NCBI RefSeq assembly: GCF_013285385.1
Contig: NZ_CP054212.1
Span: 620,001-684,000 of the forward strand
Direction: 5' to 3'
Source of the DNA: Paramixta manurensis
GTDB taxonomy: Bacteria > Pseudomonadota > Gammaproteobacteria > Enterobacterales > Enterobacteriaceae
DNA length: 64,000 bases
In this document: in pieces, positions 55,953 to 64,000 of the stretch
Position numbering within the stretch: the first letter of the stretch is position 1
Layout of the letters: the number at the start of each line of letters is the position of its first letter
The notes under the pieces: generated by a model
What the model was told of the DNA's origin: nothing
Seen by the model: only the letters and a program-made list of their open reading frames with translations
Database searches by the model: none
Translations under genes and position numbers: made by a program

Positions 55953-56291
55953 TATCGCCCAGAACGACAGGCACGCGTTCTGCCTGCTTCCAGCCTTTCA
56001 GATGCTTTGCCATTAACGCTAACTGACGGTTTATGTAGTCCGGCAGGCGCTCTTCATCATTGAGCGTGTCGCGGGAAATATTAAAGGCGGGTGCACTGCC
56101 ACCCGGCAGGGTGAAAACGTTCATCGTGCGGTCCTGATACTGGTCAGGGAGGGTAATTCGGCCTTCGGTAAACAGGCAGGTGGCGTGGTTCTCAGACATA
56201 AAGCAGCTTCCCTGTGCTTCAGAAAAATTTAAGTCTGCCACAGTCTGCCTGGTTTGACTATCTTTCACCCAGCACAACGCCGCTTAACCGG

Positions 56292-57395
56292 CTAAAACAA
56301 CCGCTCGCGCAGGCTGTGCAACAAGAAATGGTCACCGTCTACGCCAGATTGATTAAGCAATTCACTAATCACATCCGCCGCGCGTTCTCCGGCTTTTCCG
56401 TCCTGAAACGCATCGCAGACTTGCCAACGATACGCCTCCATCTCCGGCCACGTTTGCCGGTCGCTCAACGCCTGGCGTAACTGTGCAAGAGAATTGACGC
56501 AGGGTAAGAATTGCCGCACGGTCTGATCGGTACTGTGGCTATCGGAAAGGGTGCGTTGGTTGTGCAGCAGGGGAGCCAAACCGGCCCATTCCAGCAAAAT
56601 GGTTTTTTTACCGGCGTGCAGCGCGTCGAAGATAAACCCGCTGTTATCGGTTATCACGTAATCGGCGGCGGCCAGCAGGCTGAATGAGGAGGCCGGCAGC
56701 ATATTTTTACGAAAATAGCGGGTTGCCAGCGCCAGCGATTTCGCCTCTTCCGCCCGGAACTGCGTACCGTGGTGGAGTTTAACCAGCAGCGTCACTTCTG
56801 ACTGTAGACGATTAAGTGTCTCAGCCCAATGTGGCAAAGAACAGAGTTCGCCAAATGTGGGGGCGTACAACACCACCGGGCGCGTTTTTTGCCGAGCCAG
56901 CATCTCGGCCAGGCTAGGATCCCAGCGACGATTATGCCAATCGTCAAAGCGCGGATTGCCGACCAGACGCGCGTTCCCGGCGATATTGACGCGCTGTTGC
57001 GTATGCATGGCATAACAGAGAATGCCGTCATAAAAGGCATTCCACCAGGCGTGGCCCCAGCGATCTTTCGCCAGGCCATACATGGCGCGGACATTGATCG
57101 GCGCGAGATTTTTTATCAATGGCGTGTAGTAGGGGCTGACCAGGCAGGAGAGTGAGACTGGCTGATAGTGTAACGTTGAAAGGCGTAAGATCGGTAAGTC
57201 AGGCCGCGCGAGTTTTTTCAGAAAACTCACCATCTCGCTGACGAAAGCGGGCTGAATCACATCGCTAATCACTAACGCGCAGGGAATGCCTCGTTCCTGT
57301 AAGGCCGCGATAATGTTCTTATACACCTCGTAATGAAACGAAGTTTCCAGATAAAACCCAACCGGATGCGCGCAATTCGCCATCTGCTTGCCCAT
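56292..57395 (-). CDS. Second CDP-glycerol glycerophosphotransferase-like protein
   Basis: This 367-aa protein is of the TagB/TagF glycerophosphotransferase GT-B type. The first half has CLVSPYYTPLIKN and INVRAMYGLAKDRWGHAWWN; the second has NPRFDDW, VVLYAPTFGELCSLPHW, LLVKLHHGTQF and AADYVITDNSGFIFDALHAGKKTILLEW. The WHG motif of the other copy has no clear equivalent, so the two are distant paralogues. Its ATG overlaps the lfgN stop (TAATG), so it is the fourth gene of the lfgA-M-N operon. It thus lies in a flagellar transcript on the other side of the Rhs island from the TagD-like gene. Confidence 0.8.
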   Translation of the reverse strand: MGKQMANCAHPVGFYLETSFHYEVYKNIIAALQERGIPCALVISDVIQPAFVSEMVSFLKKLARPDLPILRLSTLHYQPVSLSCLVSPYYTPLIKNLAPINVRAMYGLAKDRWGHAWWNAFYDGILCYAMHTQQRVNIAGNARLVGNPRFDDWHNRRWDPSLAEMLARQKTRPVVLYAPTFGELCSLPHWAETLNRLQSEVTLLVKLHHGTQFRAEEAKSLALATRYFRKNMLPASSFSLLAAADYVITDNSGFIFDALHAGKKTILLEWAGLAPLLHNQRTLSDSHSTDQTVRQFLPCVNSLAQLRQALSDRQTWPEMEAYRWQVCDAFQDGKAGERAADVISELLNQSGVDGDHFLLHSLRERLF

Positions 57396-57859
57396 TAACG
57401 TGAATAGAGATAGTCATGGGTCTCGCGCGCGTCGCCCAACACCGATTGCATCACCTCCTGCTGCATAGTGAGCAGTAAGCCATTACGTTCGTTAAGCGTT
57501 TGGCACGTTTGGGCCGCCTGCTTTAAGGACTGCCACCGTTGACCGATGGTCGCAGCCAGGGTTTGCGGCAAGCGAGAGATCAAAAAGCGCATTCCCTGGG
57601 CGTCGCCCGGCAAATTTAACGCCCGCAGCGCGGCCGCGCGCTGACGAGAAGAGGCGCTAAGTTGGGCGTAATACGCCATTAATTGCTGGTTAATCTGTTC
57701 GGTTTCTTGCGCCCGACAGGCGATCATCGCGGTACGTTGTTTAGCAAGCAACTGGCTCAATTGATGATAACTTTCGCTATCTTGCGTAATACCGGCGAGT
57801 AAATTTTTTACCAGCTGATGTTTATCCTGCGGCGCCAGCGCGCCAGATTCCACGTTCAT
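57395..57859 (-). CDS. lfgN: Lateral flagellar chaperone LfgN (FlgN)
   Basis: This 154-aa helical protein is of the FlgN family (export chaperone for hook-filament junction proteins FlgK/FlgL). Long amphipathic helices with QLLAKQRTAMIACRAQETEQINQQLMAYYAQLSASSRQRAAALRAL are typical. The call depends on helix pattern, length and its place next to lfgM. It is 27 bp after lfgM and overlaps the downstream glycerophosphotransferase by one base. Confidence 0.85.
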   Translation of the reverse strand: MNVESGALAPQDKHQLVKNLLAGITQDSESYHQLSQLLAKQRTAMIACRAQETEQINQQLMAYYAQLSASSRQRAAALRALNLPGDAQGMRFLISRLPQTLAATIGQRWQSLKQAAQTCQTLNERNGLLLTMQQEVMQSVLGDARETHDYLYSR

Positions 57860-57886
57860 TATTTTCCTGTTTATTGTGACTAACCG

Positions 57887-58174
57887 TCAGCGCGCAAAAA
57901 ATTCCCGCATCGCGTGGGACAATTGCTCGCAATCCACCGGATAATTGCCTTCACGGATGGCGGTTTTCAGCGCATTCACTTTATCGTTGTCGACTTCCGA
58001 CAGCGTTTTCAGTTCGGCTTTCGCGTCATTTAGCATCATGCTGCTCTGTGTTTCCGGCTCGTTACGGGAGATGGGCGTGGTCGCACGAGTTGAGGACGCG
58101 ATGCCCGGGTTCTCCTGAGATGTAGACAGAGAGAGGCGGGAAGCCGTAACTGGAGACGCATCAATTTTCATCAT
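57887..58174 (-). CDS. lfgM: Lateral flagellar anti-sigma-28 factor LfgM (FlgM)
   Basis: This 95-aa FlgM-family protein holds back the flagellar sigma-28 (LafS) until the hook is done. It has a disordered Ser/Thr-rich N-terminal half and a C-terminal helical sigma-binding part (NDKVNALKTAIREGNYPVDCEQLSHAMREFF), the family signature. An ATG one codon in (58171) is equally possible. Confidence 0.9.
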   Translation of the reverse strand: MMKIDASPVTASRLSLSTSQENPGIASSTRATTPISRNEPETQSSMMLNDAKAELKTLSEVDNDKVNALKTAIREGNYPVDCEQLSHAMREFFAR

Positions 58175-58241
58175 AACCTCGGCGTGCTAAGAACATTTTT
58201 CGACAATCATTGCCGGTTATCGAAACTAAGCGACACCGTGA

Positions 58242-58262
58242 TGCGGAAACTTAAATTCCGCA
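58242..58262. terminator. Hairpin just after lfgA
   Basis: Perfect stem TGCGGAA/TTCCGCA with a 7-nt loop directly abuts the lfgA stop codon (minus strand). T run is weak; it may partly separate lfgA from lfgMN or act as an attenuator. Confidence 0.45.
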
Positions 58263-59039
58263 TTACGATTGTCCAGGCGCGTACAGCATACGCACCACGC
58301 CAGCCTGATCGACCACCGCGCTGACCACGATTTTGCTACTCAGGTTGCGGACTTTAATCATATCGCCTTTACGCCCTTTTTTTAGCGCTTCGCCCATCAT
58401 CCTTGCTTCTACGCCATCTTGCTCGGCAATCATCAACACTTTCTGACCGCGATCGACCAACAGCGGGCTATCTAGCTGCGAAGGCGCGATGACCTGCATA
58501 TCCCGGATGCGTTTTTTGACCGTCAGGCCGATGGCCTCATCGGGATCGATAAGGTAACCGCCGCGGCTACTGGTGATATTGCGTTTTTTCAACTCAATGT
58601 CTTCCGCGCGGACGTTGCTGCCGCGTTCGAGCGTATTTTTCGCCACCACCACCGGTAAATAGATATCTGGCTTCACGGTAACCGCGAGCTCCCAACTGCT
58701 ATTGCCTTCACAACGGATGTCATAACGCAGACGCGCTAAATCCAACCGATCGCCTTGGGGCAACGCGACGCTTAACGGGCGTGAGCAAGGGCGAAAACTG
58801 CTGACTTCCGCCGGAATGAAGACGTTGAGTTTGCTGTGAAAATTCCGCCAGTTTTTCTGCTGTGCGACCCGATTAATATCGCTGGAGGCGGCCTCAACCG
58901 CGCGCTGATAGACCTGTTTGCGCGCGCTGTTAGACGTCATCGGCTTTACCGCCAGCGCCGGGGGAAGGGCGGCAAGCCATAACCACAAAATGCCGCCGAG
59001 GCGGAAGATATTTTTCCGCCGGAGAGTCAGGATACTCAT
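58263..59039 (-). CDS. lfgA: Lateral flagellar P-ring chaperone LfgA (FlgA)
   Basis: This 258-aa periplasmic FlgA-family protein helps assemble the P ring. A signal peptide (cleavage ALA|VKP near residue 30) and a C-terminal SAF domain (about 135-258: VVVAKNTLERGSNVRAEDIELKKRNIT, RDMQVIAPSQLDSP, ARMMGEALKKGRKGDMIKVRNLSS) are visible. It is divergent from lfgB across an 83-bp gap carrying a sigma-54 promoter that faces lfgB. Confidence 0.92.
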   Translation of the reverse strand: MSILTLRRKNIFRLGGILWLWLAALPPALAVKPMTSNSARKQVYQRAVEAASSDINRVAQQKNWRNFHSKLNVFIPAEVSSFRPCSRPLSVALPQGDRLDLARLRYDIRCEGNSSWELAVTVKPDIYLPVVVAKNTLERGSNVRAEDIELKKRNITSSRGGYLIDPDEAIGLTVKKRIRDMQVIAPSQLDSPLLVDRGQKVLMIAEQDGVEARMMGEALKKGRKGDMIKVRNLSSKIVVSAVVDQAGVVRMLYAPGQS

Positions 59040-59070
59040 AGAAGCCTCGTCGATTCAATTACTTAAAAAT

Positions 59071-59085
59071 TGGCACGCTAATTGC
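59071..59085 (+). promoter_or_regulatory. Sigma-54 promoter of the lfgB operon
   Basis: TGGCAC-N5-TTGC (TGGCACGCTAATTGCTT from 59071) matches the sigma-54 consensus at both the -24 GG and -12 GC elements with exact spacing. It is 38 bp before the lfgB start and faces it. LafK, which has an intact GAFTGA loop, is the local activator. Confidence 0.85.
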
Positions 59086-59122
59086 TTAATGCGCGTGATG
59101 CGACGAGAACCTTGAGGAGGAA

Positions 59123-59476
59123 ATGATGGGGATTAGTTTTGACAAGGCATTAGGTGTTCATCCTGCCGCACTGCAACTTCGTCTTGCGAGGGCTGAGTTG
59201 CTGTCGGCGAACCTTGCCAATGTGGATACCCCGAACTTCCAGGCTAAAGATATTGATTTTGCCCGTGAGATGCAACGTTCACGTTCAGAAAGTGCGTTTG
59301 GTCATGCGCCGCAGGTGAAGTATCGCGTGCCTTATCAACCATCCCGCGATGGCAATACCGTTTCGCTGGATGTCGAGCAGGCCGAGTTCTCGAAAAATAC
59401 GCTGGAGTATCAAACCAGCCTGGCGTTTCTCAATTCGAAAATTTCCGGTCTGAAAAAAGCGATCGAAGGGAAATAA
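59123..59476 (+). CDS. lfgB: Lateral flagellar proximal rod protein LfgB (FlgB)
   Basis: This 117-aa FlgB-family rod subunit has RLARAELLSANLANVDTPNFQAKDIDF, the rod-family signature, near 22-48, and a C-terminal VSLDVEQAEFSKNTLEYQTSLAFLNSKISGLKKAIEGK. It is shorter than usual (about 130-138) through a smaller middle loop. GAGGAGG precedes the start; ATG 59126 is an alternative. Confidence 0.94.
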   Translation: MMGISFDKALGVHPAALQLRLARAELLSANLANVDTPNFQAKDIDFAREMQRSRSESAFGHAPQVKYRVPYQPSRDGNTVSLDVEQAEFSKNTLEYQTSLAFLNSKISGLKKAIEGK

Positions 59477-59479
59477 CCC

Positions 59480-59905
59480 ATGTCATTCAATGATATTTAC
59501 CGCGTGTCCGGCTCGGCGATGACCGCCCAAACCGTGCGCCTAAATACTATCGCCAGTAACCTGGCTAACGCGGAATCCCCGGCAGCCTCCGCCGCAGCGG
59601 CGTATAAAGCGCGTCGCCCGGTATTCGCGGCGATTTACCAGAACGATGAGTTGATGGGCAACCGTGCGCTCAGCGGCGCGCGCGTTCAGGTAATGGATGT
59701 GGTGGAGAGCGGAGGATCGGTGATGCGTCATGAACCGGGCAATCCGTTAGCTAACGCACAAGGAAATGTGTTTTATCCGGACATTAATGTCGTGGAAGAG
59801 ATGGCCGACATGATGTCGGCGTCACGCAGTTTTGAAACCAACGTTGAGGTGCTCAATAGCGTGAAAAGTATGCAGCAAAATCTTTTGAAACTGGGTGAGG
59901 TGTAA
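59480..59905 (+). CDS. lfgC: Lateral flagellar proximal rod protein LfgC (FlgC)
   Basis: This 141-aa FlgC-family protein has FNDIYRVSGSAMTAQTVRLNTIASNLANAESPA at the start and NPLANAQGNVFYPDINVVEEMADMMSASRSFETNVEVLN at the end, both family signatures. It is 3 bp after lfgB. Confidence 0.95.
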   Translation: MSFNDIYRVSGSAMTAQTVRLNTIASNLANAESPAASAAAAYKARRPVFAAIYQNDELMGNRALSGARVQVMDVVESGGSVMRHEPGNPLANAQGNVFYPDINVVEEMADMMSASRSFETNVEVLNSVKSMQQNLLKLGEV

Positions 59906-59907
59906 GC

Positions 59908-60582
59908 ATGAGCGTAAGTGGCGTACAGAATTCAGCTAACGACAACAGTGCTTACGGCGGCGTCGCCGATAACGGCGGCAGCGATCTTAATGGCCTGTTC
60001 TTACAACTGTTGGTGGCGCAGATCCAGAATCAGGACCCGCTTAATCCTACCGATGGCACCGAATATGTCAGCCAACTGGCGCAGATGTCGCAGGTGCAGT
60101 CGATGGAGAACATGAGTTCGATGATGAGCCAGAACTCGACGCTGATCGACAACTTGCAAGTGCTTAGCACGGCGGGGCTGGTGGGTAAAAGCGTGATGGT
60201 GCAAACCAATAAGATTGAGGTCAGCGATCAAACGGTTGAAGGGCGCTTAACCTTGGCCCATGCCGCCAACACCGTCACGGTGTCGATAAAAGATGCCAGC
60301 GGTAAAGAAACCTCTCTCGAATTGGGCGCACAAGAGGCCGGGCAGGTGAATTTCTCTATCGACCCGCAAGAACTCGGCCTCGCGCCGGGTAACTACACCC
60401 TGTCAGTGGTGACGGATACCGGTGAGAAAAGTGTCCCGCTGGAGATTTCCGGCACGGTAAATAATGTGCGCATCCCGCTTGAGGGCGGTGCGGCGCTGTT
60501 AAATATCCCCGGTTTAGGGGAAGTGCCGTATTACCAGATCAGTCAGTTTGGCGGTAACGCCGATAGCAACAAAGCAGCGTAA
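59908..60582 (+). CDS. lfgD: Lateral flagellar hook cap LfgD (FlgD)
   Basis: This 224-aa FlgD-family protein caps the growing hook. N-terminal FLQLLVAQIQNQDPLNPTDGTEYVSQLAQMSQVQSMENM is the family signature. The middle and C-terminal part has FLG-Tudor/Ig-like sequence (SIDPQELGLAPGNYTLSVVTDTG). It is 2 bp after lfgC. Confidence 0.95.
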   Translation: MSVSGVQNSANDNSAYGGVADNGGSDLNGLFLQLLVAQIQNQDPLNPTDGTEYVSQLAQMSQVQSMENMSSMMSQNSTLIDNLQVLSTAGLVGKSVMVQTNKIEVSDQTVEGRLTLAHAANTVTVSIKDASGKETSLELGAQEAGQVNFSIDPQELGLAPGNYTLSVVTDTGEKSVPLEISGTVNNVRIPLEGGAALLNIPGLGEVPYYQISQFGGNADSNKAA

Positions 60583-60596
60583 GGAACGCAAACACA

Positions 60597-61790
60597 ATGA
60601 GTTTTAATATTGCCAATACCGGCCTTAACGCCATTACCGAGCAGTTGAACGCCATCAGTAACAATATCGCCAACTCCGGCACCGTCGGATACAAATCCAT
60701 GCGTGCGGAGTTTGCCGCCATGTATGCCGATTCACAGGCGATGGGCGTTGGCGTAAGTAACGTTTCACAGAGCATCTCACGCGGCGGCAGCCTGATGGCG
60801 GGCAGCAGCAATCTTGACCTGGCCATCTCCGGCAACGGTTTCTTTACCGTTCGCGACAATGAAGGGAACACGGTCTACACCCGCGCCGGCTACTTCGGTA
60901 CGGATAATGATGGGTTTCTCACCAACAACCTGGGCATGAAGTTACAGGGCTACCCGGTTGATGCCAATGGCGTTTTACAGGTCGGGACCATTAGCGACCT
61001 GCAGATTAAAAGTGGTTCTATTCCGGCGAAAGCCACCGATTCGCTGGACTTCGTTGCCAATATAGATGCGCGTGCAACGCTGCCTGAACGCGCCGATTTT
61101 GATCCGGAAGATCCCAAATCCTACAACAACACCTACACCACCCAGGTTTACGATTCACTCGGTCGTGAACACAGCCTGTCGCAATATTTTGTGAAAAAGG
61201 AGGATAACACCTGGGAGGTGTATTACTACCTCGACGGCAACGCGTTGAATAAAGATGCGCCGACGCAAATGACCTTTACCAGTCAGGGCGTGCTGCAAGA
61301 ACCGGCGGATAAAGTCAACCTGACGGCGGATATCGGCGGCGCGGCCGGTTTGAATATCGCGCTGGATTATAGCGGCACCAGCCAGTATGGCTCGGAATTC
61401 TCGGTGACGAAAAATAACGCTTCCGGCTACGCGGCGGGTGAAAAAAATGGCGAGCAGATTGATGAAGATGGCTCGGTTTATGCCACCTACAGCAATGGGC
61501 AACGCATGTTACAGGGCCAACTGGTGCTGGCGAACTTCACTAACCCTAATGGTTTGGCATCCAGTAATGGTACCAGTTGGACCGCGACCACCGCCTCCGG
61601 CACGGCATTGCTGGCGGCACCGGGTAGCGGGCTGAGCGGCACGATTCAATCGGGTGCGCTAGAAGGATCGAACGTCGATCTAAGCGGTGAGTTGGTTGGG
61701 TTAATGACCGCGCAACGTAACTACCAGGCCAACACCAAAATTATCTCCACCAACGACAGCATGATGAATGCGCTGTTCCAGGCGCTGTAG
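60597..61790 (+). CDS. lfgE: Lateral flagellar hook protein LfgE (FlgE)
   Basis: This 397-aa FlgE-family hook subunit has SFNIANTGLNAITEQLNAISNNIANSGTVGYKS at the start and SNVDLSGELVGLMTAQRNYQANTKIISTNDSMMNALFQAL at the end, the two pieces of the D0 coiled coil. The surface domains in between are of normal size. Confidence 0.95.
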   Translation: MSFNIANTGLNAITEQLNAISNNIANSGTVGYKSMRAEFAAMYADSQAMGVGVSNVSQSISRGGSLMAGSSNLDLAISGNGFFTVRDNEGNTVYTRAGYFGTDNDGFLTNNLGMKLQGYPVDANGVLQVGTISDLQIKSGSIPAKATDSLDFVANIDARATLPERADFDPEDPKSYNNTYTTQVYDSLGREHSLSQYFVKKEDNTWEVYYYLDGNALNKDAPTQMTFTSQGVLQEPADKVNLTADIGGAAGLNIALDYSGTSQYGSEFSVTKNNASGYAAGEKNGEQIDEDGSVYATYSNGQRMLQGQLVLANFTNPNGLASSNGTSWTATTASGTALLAAPGSGLSGTIQSGALEGSNVDLSGELVGLMTAQRNYQANTKIISTNDSMMNALFQAL

Positions 61791-61799
61791 GAGTAATTC

Positions 61800-62531
61800 A
61801 TGGATCGGCTGATTTATACCGCCGTCAGCGGCGCCACGCGTAGCCTGACGCAGCAAACTATTCACGCCAATAACCTGGCGAACGCGGCAACCGACGGTTT
61901 CCGCGCCGATCTTGAACGGGCGGGTAGCCAGCAGGTAGCCGGTTATGGGTACGATTCGCGCTATATGGCAGGTAGTGAAAATGGCGGTGTAGATATGACC
62001 GCCGGTACGTTGACGGAAACCGGACGTTCGCTGGATATCGGCATCAAGGGCGATGGGCTTATTGCCTTACGCGATGGGCGTCGCGAGGTCTATACCCGCA
62101 ACGGCCACCTTGACGTCGATCCGGAGGGCAACCTGACGGTTAATGGTTTACCGGTCTTGGGCGAAGCGGGGCCGATAACCTTACCGCCGTTCTCCTCGGT
62201 GTCAGTTGGAGAGGATGGCACGCTGACCGTGATCCCGGATAACGGCGATTTTATGGCGTTGCAGGATGTTGACCGTATCAAGTTAGTGAACGTGCCCGCC
62301 AACCGGCTCAGTAAAAATAATGACGGTTTTTTAGTCAGTAACCGTCGTGCGGAACCGCGTAGCGAAGCGGTCAGCGTGGTCGGTAAGCACCTTGAAACCA
62401 GTAATGTTTCGGCGATGAACGAAATGGTGTCGACGCTATCGCTGAGCCGCCAGTTTGAGGCGCAAATCAAGATGATGAAAGTCGCAGATACGTTGGCGCA
62501 GGCGGGGAACCGCCTGATTCGCGGCAGTTAA
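61800..62531 (+). CDS. lfgF: Lateral flagellar proximal rod protein LfgF (FlgF)
   Basis: This 243-aa FlgF-family rod subunit has MDRLIYTAVSGATRSLTQQTIHANNLANAATDGFRADL at the start and SNVSAMNEMVSTLSLSRQFEAQIKMMKVADTLAQAGNRLIR at the end. It is located between lfgE and lfgG, as in other flagellar operons. Confidence 0.95.
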   Translation: MDRLIYTAVSGATRSLTQQTIHANNLANAATDGFRADLERAGSQQVAGYGYDSRYMAGSENGGVDMTAGTLTETGRSLDIGIKGDGLIALRDGRREVYTRNGHLDVDPEGNLTVNGLPVLGEAGPITLPPFSSVSVGEDGTLTVIPDNGDFMALQDVDRIKLVNVPANRLSKNNDGFLVSNRRAEPRSEAVSVVGKHLETSNVSAMNEMVSTLSLSRQFEAQIKMMKVADTLAQAGNRLIRGS

Positions 62532-62543
62532 TAAGGAGCAGAG

Positions 62544-63329
62544 ATGAATCCTGCATTATGGATCAGTAAAACCGGGCTGGCCGCGCAAGACGCGAAAATG
62601 AGCGCCATCTCGAACAACCTGGCGAACGTGAATACCACCGGTTTTAAACGCGACCGCGTGGTGTTTGAAGATCTGTTCTACCAAAACGTGCGTGCGCCGG
62701 GTACCCAGCTTGACCAGAACAATATGACGCCAACCGGCATTCAGTTCGGCAGCGGGGTAAAGATCCTCGGTACGCAAAAAGAGTTCACCACCGGCAATAT
62801 CCAGGTCACCGATCAGGATCTGGATATTGCCATCACCGGACAGGGCTTTTTGCAGGTAGAAACGCCGGATGGCGATATTGCCTATACCCGGGCCGGTAAT
62901 TTGAAAATCAACAATGATGGCACGCTGACCAATGCTCAGGGGCTGCCGCTGATTCCACAGATTGAACTGCCGGATCAGACCAAAAATATCACCATTGGCA
63001 AAGATGGCACCGTGACCGCCACCGTCGCCGGTGAGACCGATCCGGTTGAAATTGGGCAAATTACGCTAGTCAATTTCGTCAATCCGGCCGGTTTAGAAGC
63101 CATTGGCGGCAACCTGTATCGCGAAACTGCCGCCAGCGGCGAAGCGGTGGAAGGCGTGCCGGGCGAAGATGCGCTAGGGCAGATTGAACAAGGCTCGTTA
63201 GAAGGCTCCAACGTGAAAGTGGTGGAGGAGATGGTGGATATGATCACCGTTCAGCGTGCCTATGAAATGAACGCCAAAATGATCTCCGCTGCGGATGACA
63301 TGCTCAAGTTTGTCAGCCAACAGTTGTAA
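62544..63329 (+). CDS. lfgG: Lateral flagellar distal rod protein LfgG (FlgG)
   Basis: This 261-aa FlgG-family distal rod subunit has WISKTGLAAQDAKMSAISNNLANVNTTGFKRDRVVFEDLFYQNVRAPG near 6-53, FlgG-specific LDIAITGQGFLQVETPDGDIAYTRAGNL, and C-terminal SNVKVVEEMVDMITVQRAYEMNAKMISAADDML. The rod-type insertion DLFYQNVRAPG.QLD, which distinguishes FlgG from hook protein, is present. A dyad (AGATACG 63347-63353, CGTATCT 63373-63379) lies in the gap before lfgH. Confidence 0.96.
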   Translation: MNPALWISKTGLAAQDAKMSAISNNLANVNTTGFKRDRVVFEDLFYQNVRAPGTQLDQNNMTPTGIQFGSGVKILGTQKEFTTGNIQVTDQDLDIAITGQGFLQVETPDGDIAYTRAGNLKINNDGTLTNAQGLPLIPQIELPDQTKNITIGKDGTVTATVAGETDPVEIGQITLVNFVNPAGLEAIGGNLYRETAASGEAVEGVPGEDALGQIEQGSLEGSNVKVVEEMVDMITVQRAYEMNAKMISAADDMLKFVSQQL

Positions 63330-63422
63330 GCAGCGAGTACCCGGTCAGATACGGCAGGCCCCGATCAGGCAGCGTATCTGGCCTTGGATCCACGATCCCA
63401 GATTCAACACGAGGAAAACACA

Positions 63423-64000
63423 ATGAAAACAGGGCTGATGCTAACAGCCATCTTGCTGCTTAGCGGCTGTGAAAGCCCGACCTGGATGGTGCAAAAAGAT
63501 GACGCCGCGTTCGCGCCGCCGGAAGAGTGGGTACAACCGACGCGGCAAATCAGCGGCGGCGGCCTTTATCAGAGCAACTATAACTGGTCACTTACCCCAG
63601 ACCGGCGAGCTTATCGGGTCGGCGACATTTTAACCATCCGCCTGGAGGAGTCTACGCAGTCCAGCAAACAGGCGAAAACCAACTTTGGCAAACGTAACGA
63701 TATTGAGATGGGGGCGCCCTCGGTATTCGGTAAAACGCTCGACAAACTGAGCGGCTCAGTCTCGGGCGATCGTAACTTTAACGGCAGCGCCTCTTCACAA
63801 CAGCAAAATATGCTGCGCGGCGCCATCACGGTGGCGGTTCATCGCGTATTACCTAACGGCGTGCTGCTGATTAAAGGCGAGAAATGGCTGACGCTCAATC
63901 AGGGCGATGAATATATGCGTGTTAGCGGCATGGTGCGTTCTGAAGATATTGAGCGTGACAATAGCATCTCCTCACAACGCATTGCTAACGCACGAATTTC
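63423..64000 (+). CDS. lfgH: Lateral flagellar L-ring lipoprotein LfgH (FlgH), runs off right edge
   Basis: This is an outer-membrane L-ring protein. Lipoprotein signal with lipobox LLSGC (Cys16) is followed by the FlgH core (RAYRVGDILTIRLEESTQSSKQAKTNFGKRN, LRGAITVAVHRVLPNGVLLIKGEKWLTLNQGDEYMRVSGMVRSEDIERDNSISSQRIANARI). The last residues before the window edge are within the family's conserved RIANARI(S/T)Y end, so only a short C-terminus is missing. Confidence 0.93.
   Translation, partial: MKTGLMLTAILLLSGCESPTWMVQKDDAAFAPPEEWVQPTRQISGGGLYQSNYNWSLTPDRRAYRVGDILTIRLEESTQSSKQAKTNFGKRNDIEMGAPSVFGKTLDKLSGSVSGDRNFNGSASSQQQNMLRGAITVAVHRVLPNGVLLIKGEKWLTLNQGDEYMRVSGMVRSEDIERDNSISSQRIANARI

Noticed and set aside
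58175..58262. Sigma-28 promoter in front of lfgM
   Set aside because: A CGATAA-like -10 is present on the minus strand but no TAAA-type -35 sits at the required 15-16 nt distance.

Overview
The window looks like a chromosomal segment of an enterobacterium (order Enterobacterales). Supporting signs are an E. coli-like RoxA/YcfD, a colicin N-type pore domain, an OmpC/F-like porin, PAAR-Rhs effector genes, and a secondary 'flag-2' lateral flagellar locus in the gene order known from this order. I cannot name the genus. I saw no tRNA, rRNA, CRISPR array or integrase.

Left accessory block (1-12.4 kb). A minus-strand operon hsdM-hsdS-DUF262-DUF262/DUF1524-hsdR (hsdR runs off the left edge) has an overlap at every junction, four in all and three of them ATGA, so five proteins look translationally coupled. 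It is followed by a LexA-controlled, colicin N-like bacteriocin gene. That gene is broken by one missing G in each of two G runs, but its convergent immunity gene is intact. Next comes an HExxH putative T6SS effector with a lipoprotein immunity candidate, then an IS3-family remnant.

Middle block (12.8-29.2 kb). After roxA, a LysR remnant and a small membrane protein comes a catabolic and transport cluster: TenA-like, BtpA/SgcQ, PfkB kinase, periplasmic binding protein, LacI regulator, ABC ATPase and permease, phosphotriesterase-family hydrolase, GATase-like protein, M20 hydrolase, two-TM protein plus MFS transporter, and a porin. Two identical perfect palindromes in front of the ABC operon are good candidates for operators of the local LacI protein. 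The substrate is unknown. An LprI-like secreted protein ends the block.

Right block (29.2-64 kb) is the flag-2 locus. lfhA-lfhB-lfiR-Q-P-N-M (minus) is divergent from lafK-lfiE-F-G-H-I-J (plus). lfgN-M-A (minus) is divergent from lfgB-C-D-E-F-G-H (plus, running off the right edge). A textbook sigma-54 promoter precedes lfgB, which fits control by LafK.

Between lfiJ and lfgN lies cargo. A GT-A glycosyltransferase, an unknown Cys-containing protein, a TagD-like cytidylyltransferase and a TagB/F-like glycerophosphotransferase follow lfiJ, and a second TagB/F-like protein follows lfgN. Together they suggest a CDP-glycerol-based, teichoic-acid-like modification tied to the lateral flagellum. The two convergent cargo arms are separated by an acquired island: an MFS transporter, an Rhs locus with two toxin/immunity tips and a third tip relic, and an IS3-family element that splits the Rhs chaperone gene eagR.

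In both Rhs tips the same 76-nt multi-hairpin sequence interrupts the core at the same codon. It is identical in the two copies although the flanks differ. This is the most unexpected small-scale feature of the window.
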